From: JAHFDS01 sp964593795
GTDB taxonomy: Bacteria; Myxococcota_A; Polyangia; JAHFDS01
Reading direction: 5' to 3'
Length of the DNA: 64,000 nucleotides
Assembly (NCBI GenBank): GCA_964593795.1
Contig: CAZQJC010000222.1
Span: 1 to 64,000 of the forward strand
In this document: positions 1 through 7,269 of the stretch, piece by piece
How positions within the stretch are numbered: the first letter of the stretch is position 1
How the letters are laid out: each line of letters begins with the position of its first letter
The notes under the pieces: model-generated
Databases searched by the model: none
Seen by the model: only the letters and a program-made list of their open reading frames with translations
What the model was told of the DNA's origin: nothing
Made by a program: the position numbers and the translations under genes

Positions 1-93
1 CCGCTTGCGACCGGGGCCGTCTGCGGCTGGGTGGGGTAGACGTGCGTGGGGGCTAGTCGCGGGGGGGGTGGGCTTGTCCCCCCCCACGATCGA
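1..93. other. Window edge, no gene
   Basis: No convincing coding sequence is seen here. The stretch is the 3' flank of the first leftward gene and contains a strong G8/C8 hairpin, listed separately. Apparent frames across it are antisense to the lipoprotein gene and have low-complexity Arg/Ala composition. Confidence 0.6.
59..87 (-). terminator. G8/C8 hairpin after lipoprotein gene
   Basis: An uninterrupted run of eight G (61-68) faces eight C (78-85) across a 9-nt loop, and the stem can extend by a wobble pair plus one G-C pair. It lies 8 nt past the stop codon of the leftward lipoprotein gene. No U-tract follows, so it is either a factor-assisted or 3'-protecting hairpin rather than a classic intrinsic terminator. 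Confidence 0.4.
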
Positions 94-855
94 TCAATTG
101 CAGAGACCGGCGCCGTGGTAGGAGGTCAGCGTCTGTCCGCAGACCGCGTCGTTGCCGGAGCCTGCGATGGCGTTGCATCCGGGTTGAACGGTCGCCGGAA
201 GCGTCATGCAGCACGCGGTCAGGTCGGCGCAGGTGCCGCCGCCGCTGGAGCCGCCGCCACCGAGGCCGCCGCCGCCCATCCCGCCGCCGCCCGTCATGCA
301 CTCGTTCGCGCACATCGAGCCGGAGCAGGTCCCCGTCGCCGTCAGGCAGGTCTTGCAGGTCGGCGCCGCGTTGTTGTAGCAGCCGAGGGTGCAGCCCGTG
401 TCGCCCATCGCGCAGCTGCACACGCAGGTCACGAAGGACTCGCACAGCGAGCCCGCGATGCTGCCGTTGTTCCAGTTCGGCCCGAAGCACATCGCGATCT
501 GAGAGCCGCACTTGGTCTCGATGCACGGCTCGCACATGGGGGTGCCCATGTCGCCGCCCATCATCGCGTTGGCGCAGAGGCCCGCGCCGCCGGAGCCGGC
601 GCCACCCGTGCCGCCGCCCGAGCCCGCGCGCCCTGCCGAGCCCGCGCTGCCCGCCGAGCCTGCGCTGCCCGCCGAGCCCGCGCTGCCCGCCGAGCCCGCG
701 CTGCCCGCCGAGCCCGCGCTGCCCGCCGAGCCCGCCGAGCCCGCCGAGCCCGCCGAGCCCGCGCCCCCCTTCGAGTCGCTGCCGCACGCCGCGACCGTCA
801 CCGAGAGCAGGCCGGCCATCGCCAGCCATCCCACGTTCCTCATCGTCGTCCTCAT
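94..855 (-). CDS. Cys-rich lipoprotein with GSA repeats
   Basis: Predicted lipoprotein of 253 aa. The start chosen is the ATG giving MRTTMRNVGWLAMAGLL, a typical signal peptide ending in the lipobox VAAC; an in-frame extension upstream is Arg-rich and implausible. After the lipid-modified Cys comes a tether of about 13 Gly-Ser-Ala repeats, then a domain with more than 20 cysteines (CEPCIETKC, CTLGCY, CKTCL, CCMTL) that probably form disulfides. The next gene (870-1499) encodes a clear paralogue, so this is a tandem duplication. The product is probably surface- or periplasm-anchored. Function is unknown; no enzyme motif is visible. Confidence 0.8.
   Translation of the reverse strand: MRTTMRNVGWLAMAGLLSVTVAACGSDSKGGAGSAGSAGSAGSAGSAGSAGSAGSAGSAGSAGSAGSAGSAGSAGRAGSGGGTGGAGSGGAGLCANAMMGGDMGTPMCEPCIETKCGSQIAMCFGPNWNNGSIAGSLCESFVTCVCSCAMGDTGCTLGCYNNAAPTCKTCLTATGTCSGSMCANECMTGGGGMGGGGLGGGGSSGGGTCADLTACCMTLPATVQPGCNAIAGSGNDAVCGQTLTSYHGAGLCN
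621..765. repeat. 18-bp coding tandem repeat (GSA linker)
   Basis: Near-perfect tandem copies of an 18-bp unit (cgctgcccgccgagcccg, with 9-bp sub-periods) encode the Gly-Ser-Ala tether of the lipoprotein read on the minus strand. Such an array can gain or lose units in frame, so tether length may vary between strains. Confidence 0.8.
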
Positions 856-869
856 GGTGTTTCGCCCGC

Positions 870-1499
870 CTAGCGGCAGAGCATTCCCTGGCGGTAGGAG
901 CTGAGGATCGGTCCACAGGCGGCGTCCATGCCCGTGGCGGCGATCATGTCGCACTGCGCCTTGACCCCGGCGTTGGCGATCTGCCCGCAGCACGTCTTGA
1001 GGTCATTGCACGAGGCGCCACCGGTCGAGCCCGCGCCGCCGGTCGAGCCCGCGCCGCCGGTCATGCCCCCGCCGCCCGTGCTGGTGCACTCGGTCTGGCA
1101 CATCGACGCCGTGCAGGTGCCGGTGTTGGTCAGGCAGGTCTTGCAGTCTGCCGGCGCGTTCGTGTAGCAGCCGAGCACGCAGCTCGTGTTGCCCGCGGCG
1201 CACGCGCACATGCAGGTCAGGAACGGCTCGCACTTCGAGCCGGCGACGCTGCCGGAGCTCCAGCTCGAGCCCCAGCACATCGCGAGCGCGCTGTCGCACT
1301 TGGTCTTCAGGCACGACTCGCAGGCCGCGTTCGAGGCGCCCATCATGCCAGCAGTGGCCGGGCTGCAGGCGCTGGCGCCGCCGCCGCTGCCGGCGCCGCC
1401 GGCCGTGCCAGCCGTGCCGCCGGTGCCCTTCGAGTCGCTGCCGCAGCCGGCCAGCGCGAGCGAGAACGTGACCGAGATGAGAATCTTCGCGAGCTTCAT
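870..1499 (-). CDS. Cys-rich lipoprotein, paralogue of neighbour
   Basis: Predicted 209-aa lipoprotein. MKLAKILISVTFSLALAGC is a textbook signal peptide with lipobox LAGC. A short Gly/Thr/Ala linker precedes a Cys-rich domain that aligns throughout with the downstream gene at 94-855 (CESCLKTKCDSALAMCWG, CVLGCY, CKTCLTNTGTC, then a C-terminal CNDLKTCCG module). The GSA tether is much shorter than in the paralogue. The genes are 14 nt apart and probably co-transcribed. Likely an outer-membrane or periplasmic lipoprotein; function unknown. Confidence 0.8.
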   Translation of the reverse strand: MKLAKILISVTFSLALAGCGSDSKGTGGTAGTAGGAGSGGGASACSPATAGMMGASNAACESCLKTKCDSALAMCWGSSWSSGSVAGSKCEPFLTCMCACAAGNTSCVLGCYTNAPADCKTCLTNTGTCTASMCQTECTSTGGGGMTGGAGSTGGAGSTGGASCNDLKTCCGQIANAGVKAQCDMIAATGMDAACGPILSSYRQGMLCR

Positions 1500-1608
1500 G
1501 TGTCCCCCCTGATGGTGTCGTGGCGCCAGAAAGCGCCCAATTGTGGGGGCACCGTACTCCGCGGGTCTGACCGCTGCAAATGACCCCCGTCACCCGGGGA
1601 TCGCCCGT

Positions 1609-2094
1609 TCATGCGGGGGGCTTCGGGGCGGGCGCGGGTGCGGGCGGAGCTGGCGCTGGGCCCGGCGGGTTCGGGTGCGTCGGCGGCGGCGTCCCCGCAG
1701 GCGGCCTGCCCAGCGCGGGCGGTGGCAGGCCCTCCTCGAACGGCTGGGCGGCCGGTGCCGCCTGCGCGAGCTGCACGTAGTGTCCAGGCACGAACGCCCA
1801 CACCCCGTCGGGATCGAGCTCCCAGGTCGCGTGCGCCCAGGCGAGGCCCGGGCGCGCGGGCACGTAGTGCCCCGCCACCCACTGCCACTGCGAGCCCACC
1901 ACGCGCCAGTACCCGGCCGCCCACTCGTAGCCCTGGCGCGGTCCCGGCACGTGCTCTCGCCGGGGCCGCGGCGGATCCCAGCGCACCCTGTAGCCCCCGT
2001 AGCCGTCGGGGACGTAGGTCGCGCCCACCTGGACGTGCGCGCCGCAGCCGGCGAGGGCGCCGCAGAGGATCGCGGCCCGGAAGCTCCGTGTCAT
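1609..2094 (-). CDS. WxxGxW-repeat lipoprotein
   Basis: Predicted 161-aa lipoprotein. The ATG at 2094 gives MTRSFRAAILCGALAGC with lipobox LAGC; the longer in-frame extension upstream lacks signal-peptide character. The mature part carries tandem aromatic repeats of the W-x-x-G-x-[WY] type (YEWAAGYWRVV, WQWVAGHYVPA, WAFVPGHYVQL), a family of small bacterial envelope proteins of unknown biochemical role. The C-terminus is a Pro/Ala-rich tail. It is transcribed divergently from the M16 peptidase pair across about 180 bp. Confidence is high for localisation, low for role. Confidence 0.75.
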   Translation of the reverse strand: MTRSFRAAILCGALAGCGAHVQVGATYVPDGYGGYRVRWDPPRPRREHVPGPRQGYEWAAGYWRVVGSQWQWVAGHYVPARPGLAWAHATWELDPDGVWAFVPGHYVQLAQAAPAAQPFEEGLPPPALGRPPAGTPPPTHPNPPGPAPAPPAPAPAPKPPA

Positions 2095-2224
2095 GCGCCC
2101 ATGATGGCGCCGGGGCCGCGCCGCTGCAACGCACGCGGACGTGCGGTCGCGCACCGGTGGGACGGCGCGTCCCATCCGTGGGATGCAGGCGCAGCGCGTC
2201 ATGAGACGAGCGCAATCGACGCTA

Positions 2225-2252
2225 TTGCGCGCTGGATTGCTTCGGCTATGGT
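2225..2252 (+). promoter_or_regulatory. Candidate sigma-70 promoter, M16 operon
   Basis: TTGCGC (2225-2230), a 16-nt spacer, and TATGGT (2247-2252) lie 24 nt before the peptidase ATG at 2277, which is preceded by a strong AGGAGG ribosome-binding site. The match to -35/-10 consensus is moderate. Confidence 0.35.
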
Positions 2253-2276
2253 CCGCCCGCCAATCAGGAGGACTCC

Positions 2277-3683
2277 ATGACAGCTCGCTCCCCGATCGCG
2301 ATCGGGCTCGGTCTCTGCGCCGCACTGGCCACTCACCCGGTGCTCGCGGCCAAGCCGAGCAAGGGCAAGAAGGGCGCCGGCGCGAAGGCCGCGCCCGCGA
2401 AGACCAGCACGCCTCGCCCCGACATCAAGCACTGGACGCTGCCGAACGGCCTCGAGGCGCTGTTCCTCGCCGATCGGCGCGCGCCCGTCGTGACGGTGCA
2501 GGTCTACTACCACACCGGATCGAAGGACGAGAAGCCGGGCCTCCGCGGCATCGCGCACATGTTCGAGCACATGATGTTCAAGGGCTCGAAGAACCTGCGC
2601 GCCGAGGATCACGCGCGCTACCTCGATCGCGTCGGCGGCACCGTCAACGCCTTCACGATGGAGGACATCACCGGCTACCACGACACGCTCCCGCGCGAGC
2701 AGCTCGGGTTCGCCATGCAGCTCGAGTCCGAGCGCATGCGCAACCTCCTGCTCACGCAGGGCACGGTGTCGTCCGAGCGCGAGGTGGTCAAGGAAGAGAA
2801 GCGCCTGCGCATCGACTCGAACCCGATCGGCAAGACGCTCGAGCGCTTCCGCCAGATCACGTTCACCAAGCACCCGTACTCGTGGACGCCCGCGGGCTTC
2901 CTCGAGGACCTCGACCGCGTGACGCCGAAGGACTGCCAGGACTTCTACGACACGTACTACGTGCCGAACAACGCGACGCTCATCGTCGTGGGCGACGTGT
3001 CCGAGGACGACGTCAGGAAGCTCGCCGAGCAGACCTTCGGCACCATCCCGCGCGGCAAGGACGTCCCGCGCGTGACGGTGGAAGAGCCCAAGCAGACCGC
3101 GATGCGCGAGGAGACGCTGCGCATGGAGGCGCAGATCCCCGTGCTCATCGGCGGCTACCACATGCCGCCCGCGGCGAGCCCCGACACGGCCGCGCTCGAG
3201 GTCCTGCAGATGGTGCTCTCGGGCGGCGAGAGCTCGCGCATGCACCAGCGCCTCGTGCGCAAGGAGAAGCTGGTCCTCGCGGCCGGCGGCTTCGCCGAGG
3301 CGATGGAGCACCCGGGCCTCTTCCTCATCTTCGCGGCGCACCTGCCCGGCAAGGACCAGGCGAAGATCAAGGCGACGCTGCTCGAGGAGATCGAGAAGGT
3401 GCGCAAGGAGGAGCTCAGCGCCAAGGAGCTCGAGAAGGCGCGCAACCAGCTCACGATGCAGTACGTCTCCAAGCTCGCGTCGGCCGACGGCATCGCGATG
3501 GCGCTCGGCACCGCGCAGTACATCGAGGGCGGCTGGCAGCGCTTCCCGGATGCGCAGGACCGCTACCTCAAGGTGACGGCCGCCGACGTCAAGCGCGTGG
3601 CGCAGCAGTACCTCGACAAGTCGAACCTCACGCTCGTGACCCTCGAGCCGGGCTCGCCGGCGGCGAAGGGAGGTGCCAAGTGA
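2277..3683 (+). CDS. M16 zinc peptidase, active subunit
   Basis: Secreted or periplasmic M16 (insulinase/PqqL-type) metallopeptidase of 468 aa. An N-terminal signal peptide (about residues 1-24) is followed by a Lys/Ala-rich stretch and the inverted zinc motif HMFEH (His94, Glu97, His98), with the third ligand in EVVKEEK (about Glu174). The second half is the typical non-catalytic M16 repeat domain. The coding sequence overlaps the next M16 gene by a GTGA, so the two are translationally coupled. M16B enzymes commonly work as a heterodimer of one HxxEH subunit and one inactive partner, which is the arrangement here. Substrate unknown. Confidence 0.9.
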   Translation: MTARSPIAIGLGLCAALATHPVLAAKPSKGKKGAGAKAAPAKTSTPRPDIKHWTLPNGLEALFLADRRAPVVTVQVYYHTGSKDEKPGLRGIAHMFEHMMFKGSKNLRAEDHARYLDRVGGTVNAFTMEDITGYHDTLPREQLGFAMQLESERMRNLLLTQGTVSSEREVVKEEKRLRIDSNPIGKTLERFRQITFTKHPYSWTPAGFLEDLDRVTPKDCQDFYDTYYVPNNATLIVVGDVSEDDVRKLAEQTFGTIPRGKDVPRVTVEEPKQTAMREETLRMEAQIPVLIGGYHMPPAASPDTAALEVLQMVLSGGESSRMHQRLVRKEKLVLAAGGFAEAMEHPGLFLIFAAHLPGKDQAKIKATLLEEIEKVRKEELSAKELEKARNQLTMQYVSKLASADGIAMALGTAQYIEGGWQRFPDAQDRYLKVTAADVKRVAQQYLDKSNLTLVTLEPGSPAAKGGAK

Positions 3684-5953
3684 TTCGCAAGGCTTCAGGC
3701 TTCAGGCTCCAGGCTTCAGGCCTGGCGATCGCTCTGGCGGTGGGTTGCGGTGGGCCAGCCCAGGAGGTGAAGAAGGCGGACGCGCCGAAGCTGCCGCCGG
3801 TCGCGGCGGCCGACAAGGTCCAGCCCGAGCCGCCGCCCGCGGCGCCGGCGGCCAAGGTGGACCCGTGGGCGGGCCGCACCGACCTCATCGCGCAGCCGAC
3901 GCCCGCGCCGGCCAAGGAGATCGACGTCGGCCAGGTCGAGATCTTCAAGCTCAAGAACGGCCTGCAGGTGGTGCTCGTGCCGCGCGCCGACCTCCCGAAG
4001 GTCGACATCGCGCTGACCGTGCGCGCCGGTAAGCAGGACGATCCACCGGGCAAGGAGTCGCTCGCGCAGTGGACCGCGTCGATGCTGACCAAGGGCACGA
4101 AGACGCGCTCCGCGGACCAGATCAGCTCGACCATCGAGCAGCTCGGCGGCTCGCTCGCGGCGAACGCGGACCGCGACGTCCTCGAGGTCGGCTGCGGGGC
4201 GCTGGCCAAGGATCTCGACACCTGCCTCGACCTCCTCGCCGACGTCTCGCTCCGCCCGAAGTTCGACAAGAAGGAGATGGACGAGGTCCAGCAACAGCTC
4301 CTCGGCGGGGTCAAGCAGGCGCTCGACCAGCCGGCGCAGCTCGCGGAGCTCCACCTCGCGAACCAGCTCTTCGGCGACGACCACCCGCGCGGCCGTCCGA
4401 TGACGGAGGAGTCGGTCAAGAGCATCACCGACAAGGACATGAAGGCCTTCTGGGCCAGGTGGTTCGTGCCGAACAACGCGTGGCTCTCGGTGGCCGGTCA
4501 GTTCGACGCCAAGGCCGTGCGCAAGGCGCTCGAGAAGCGCTTCGGCGGCTGGAAGAAGGGCAAGGTCGAGGCGCGCAAGGCGCCCGAGCTGCCCGCCATC
4601 GCGGCGACCAAGGTGCTCGTGGTCGACAAGCCGGGCCTGAACCAGACGCAGATCCGCCTGGCGCACGCGGGCGTGGCGTTCGACGACGACGACCGCCTCG
4701 CGGTCAAGCTCATGAACTACACGCTCGGCGGCGGCGGCTTCTCGTCGCGCCTGATGAAGGTCATCCGCTCCGAGAAGGGCAAGACCTACGGCATCTCGAC
4801 CCGCTTCGACGAGCCGATGCTCGGCAAGGGCGGGTTCACGGTGTCCACGTTCACGCGCACCGAGGAGGTCGGCCGCACGATCGCCGACGTGCTCGGCGTC
4901 ATGGAGAAGTACCGCGCCGAGGGCCCGAGCGACGACGAGCTCGTCCACGCCAAGGGCAACATCACGGGCGCCTACCCGCAGCACCTCGAGCGCCCGAGCG
5001 AGCTCGCCGAGGCGATCGTCGCCGCGCTCATCCGCGGCAAGACCATCAACTACGTCAAGAAGTACGCGCTCAAGCTCGACGCCATCACGCGCGAGCAAGC
5101 CAGGGTCGCCGCGGACAAGCGCCTCGACCCCAAGCACCTCGTGATCGTCCTGGTCGGCGACGGCAAGGCGCTCGCGCCCGTGCTCGCCGCCGCCAACCTG
5201 AGCTTCGACCGCGTCGCCTACTCCGAGCCCGTGTCGGCCAAGGCGCGCCTGCTCGCGGCCGCCGAGCGCAAGGAGAAGGCCGGCGTCAAGGTCGACAGCG
5301 CGACCGCCGACGCCACGCAGAAGCTGGTCTCCGCGATGCTCACCGCCGCCGGCGGCGAGGCCGCGCTCCGCAAGGTCAAGGACGTCGTCGTCAAGATGGA
5401 CGGCAAGCTCCAGATCCAGGGCCAGGAGATCCCGATCTCGATGACCATCTCGCAGCTCCTGCCCGGCAAGACGCGCATGGAGATCGGCGCGATGGGCCAG
5501 ATGCAGACCATCGTCATCACCGACGACGGCGCCTTCGCGATGGCGATGGGTCAGCTCCAGGAGCTGCCGCCCGAGATGGCGAAGAAGCAGCGCAAGGGCT
5601 CCGGCGGCAGCATCCCGGGCCTCAAGCTTCTCGAGGCGATCGACAAGAAGCACAAGCTGGTCGGCAAGCCCGCCGGCGGCGAGGTGGACGGCAAGAAGGT
5701 GGACGTCCTCGAGGTCATCGACCCCGACGGCGACGCCTCCACGATGTTCGTGGACCCGCAGACCCACCAGATCATCAAGTCCGTCAGCGACAAGCAGACC
5801 GCGCGCATGTCCGACTACAAGTCGATGGGCGGCTTCATGGTGCCCTGCACCATCAAGGTCGACGGCCAGCAGAAGATCGAGCTCAAGCTGACCGACCTCA
5901 AGGTCAACTCGGGCGTCAAGGCCGAGCTCTTCAAGAAGCCCTCGAACCAGTAG
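3680..5953 (+). CDS. Inactive M16 partner with C-terminal LolA-like domain
   Basis: Predicted 757-aa lipoprotein starting at a GTG inside the upstream stop (GTGA). The leader ends in lipobox AVGC. Two M16 domains follow, but where the active family has HxxEH this protein reads SLAQWTA, so no zinc site is expected. Residues from about 540 form a separate beta-rich domain (KVKDVVVKMDGKLQ through KAELFKKPSNQ) resembling the LolA/outer-membrane-lipoprotein-sorting fold often found at the end of M16 partners. It likely pairs with the active peptidase upstream and anchors the complex to a membrane. The signal peptide is partly encoded by a heptanucleotide repeat. Confidence 0.82.
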   Translation: MIRKASGFRLQASGLAIALAVGCGGPAQEVKKADAPKLPPVAAADKVQPEPPPAAPAAKVDPWAGRTDLIAQPTPAPAKEIDVGQVEIFKLKNGLQVVLVPRADLPKVDIALTVRAGKQDDPPGKESLAQWTASMLTKGTKTRSADQISSTIEQLGGSLAANADRDVLEVGCGALAKDLDTCLDLLADVSLRPKFDKKEMDEVQQQLLGGVKQALDQPAQLAELHLANQLFGDDHPRGRPMTEESVKSITDKDMKAFWARWFVPNNAWLSVAGQFDAKAVRKALEKRFGGWKKGKVEARKAPELPAIAATKVLVVDKPGLNQTQIRLAHAGVAFDDDDRLAVKLMNYTLGGGGFSSRLMKVIRSEKGKTYGISTRFDEPMLGKGGFTVSTFTRTEEVGRTIADVLGVMEKYRAEGPSDDELVHAKGNITGAYPQHLERPSELAEAIVAALIRGKTINYVKKYALKLDAITREQARVAADKRLDPKHLVIVLVGDGKALAPVLAAANLSFDRVAYSEPVSAKARLLAAAERKEKAGVKVDSATADATQKLVSAMLTAAGGEAALRKVKDVVVKMDGKLQIQGQEIPISMTISQLLPGKTRMEIGAMGQMQTIVITDDGAFAMAMGQLQELPPEMAKKQRKGSGGSIPGLKLLEAIDKKHKLVGKPAGGEVDGKKVDVLEVIDPDGDASTMFVDPQTHQIIKSVSDKQTARMSDYKSMGGFMVPCTIKVDGQQKIELKLTDLKVNSGVKAELFKKPSNQ
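3691..3718. repeat. Heptanucleotide repeat in signal-peptide codons
   Basis: Four tandem 7-nt units (ggcttca x2, ggctcca, ggcttca) directly follow the GTG start of the second M16 gene and encode part of its signal peptide. The reverse complement of the same heptamer family recurs at 49488-49522. Confidence 0.7.
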
Positions 5954-5981
5954 ACCGGGTGCCGGTTCGGCGCCATCCTCG

Positions 5982-6779
5982 GTGAGGATGACGTCGGGCC
6001 GCGTGACCCTCCTCGCTCTCGCCGTCCTCGCGCTCGCGTCACCCGCGGCCGCAGGGCCCGAGCCGGCGCCCCAGAGGCCGCTCCGCATCCGAATCCTCGC
6101 CGCGCGCGACTACCGCGCCGAGACGCTCCACCACCGCCAGGAACTCGAGCGCCTCGTCGCCGCCCTCAACCGCCGCACGTCGTCCCCTCGCGTCCGCTTC
6201 GACCTCGTCGAGATCCGCCCCTGGGATCGCCTCTCCGCGCAGGCGCCGCTCGGCGAGCTGGTCGAGGACCTGGAGAAGCGTGAGCCTGGCGCCGACGTCG
6301 ACTGGGTCGTCGGCATCGCCTCCGCCCTGCCGCTCGTGCCGACGAGCAACATCGGCCGCGCGCGCATGTTCGGCAAGCACTTCGTCCTGCGCAGCGCCGC
6401 GTTCCACCAGTACAGCCCGGCGCTGGTGTTCCTGCACGAGTGGGCGCACACGCTCGGCGCCGTCCACGTCACCGCGCCCGGATCGCTCATGCTCCCGTCC
6501 TACGACGTGCGCGCGCAGACCCTCGATCCGGTCAACGCCCTCGTCGTCGCCGCGGTCCTGCGCGCCCGCCTCGACGGCACGCCCGCCGGCGTGCTCCTCG
6601 CGTCCCTGCGCGCACTCCTGCGCGATCGCGGACCGTCCTGGCAGGAGTACCTTCGCGAGGTGGAACCGCTGCTCTCCCGGCCGGCCGAGGTCGCCGCCCC
6701 CCTGCGCGACCCCGCGCGCGACCGCGCGATCGACGAGCTCTCGCCGCTGCGCAAGCCCGCGCGGAAGTCGGCGCCGTGA
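5982..6779 (+). CDS. Secreted metzincin-like metalloprotease
   Basis: Predicted secreted 265-aa protein with a signal peptide (about residues 1-24, ending SPAAAG). It contains HEWAHTLGAVH (His152, Glu153, His156, His162), the exact HExxHxxGxxH zinc motif of metzincins. GSLMLP follows within about ten residues and fits the metzincin Met-turn. The start is the GTG at 5982 or the ATG two codons later. It follows the M16 pair by 28 nt and overlaps the next lipoprotein gene by GTGA. No known subfamily was recognised from flanking residues; the short catalytic core and lack of a propeptide are notable. Confidence 0.7.
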   Translation: MRMTSGRVTLLALAVLALASPAAAGPEPAPQRPLRIRILAARDYRAETLHHRQELERLVAALNRRTSSPRVRFDLVEIRPWDRLSAQAPLGELVEDLEKREPGADVDWVVGIASALPLVPTSNIGRARMFGKHFVLRSAAFHQYSPALVFLHEWAHTLGAVHVTAPGSLMLPSYDVRAQTLDPVNALVVAAVLRARLDGTPAGVLLASLRALLRDRGPSWQEYLREVEPLLSRPAEVAAPLRDPARDRAIDELSPLRKPARKSAP

Positions 6780-7255
6780 AGCGCTGGCTCGCGCTCTCGC
6801 TCGTCCTCGCGTGCGGCGACGGCAAGGCCGGGCGGGCGTCGCGCGACTTCTCGATCGAGCTCGCGTCCGGGAACGTCGTGCCGCTCGTCGGTCGCGCCTT
6901 CTCCTTTCCTGTCGGCGTGCCCGAAGCAGGCGTCTCCGGCGCCACGACCGTGACGTTCGGGACGACCGACTCGCCGGCGCAGGTCACGCTCACGGCCTCC
7001 GGGCTCGGCTACCGCGCTGCGATCGCGTTCGGGCCGTGCGCGCTGCGCGTGTCGCTGTGTGCGCCGGCGTGCCCCAACGCGTTCGATCCGGGCACGTTCG
7101 TCCCGCTCGCCGGTTGCACCGTCTCGGGCACGGACGATGGCGCCGCCGTGCACGTGGCGCTCACGCTCGGCCGCAGCCGCTCGACGCCGCTCGACGCCCC
7201 GGACCTCACGGCGACCTGCGACGCTGCGGGCGCCTGCGCGCTCGGGCCGCGCTGA
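6776..7255 (+). CDS. Small lipoprotein coupled to metalloprotease
   Basis: Predicted 159-aa lipoprotein starting at the GTG of a GTGA overlap with the metzincin-like gene. VKRWLALSLVLAC gives lipobox VLAC. The mature protein is beta-rich and has six or more cysteines in the second half (CALRVSLCAPAC, GCTVSG, ATCDAAGAC), consistent with disulfide stabilisation. No family was recognised. Tight coupling suggests it acts with the protease, for example as anchor, inhibitor or chaperone; that is inference only. Confidence 0.65.
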   Translation: MKRWLALSLVLACGDGKAGRASRDFSIELASGNVVPLVGRAFSFPVGVPEAGVSGATTVTFGTTDSPAQVTLTASGLGYRAAIAFGPCALRVSLCAPACPNAFDPGTFVPLAGCTVSGTDDGAAVHVALTLGRSRSTPLDAPDLTATCDAAGACALGPR

Positions 7256-7269
7256 CGCTCGCGTCGCCC

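Noticed and set aside
46..873. Long open frames on the plus strand over the first lipoprotein gene
   Set aside because: They are antisense shadows of the GSA repeat region with Arg/Ala-rich or Pro/Ala/Glu-repeat composition and no start context; the minus-strand gene has signal peptide and Cys domain.
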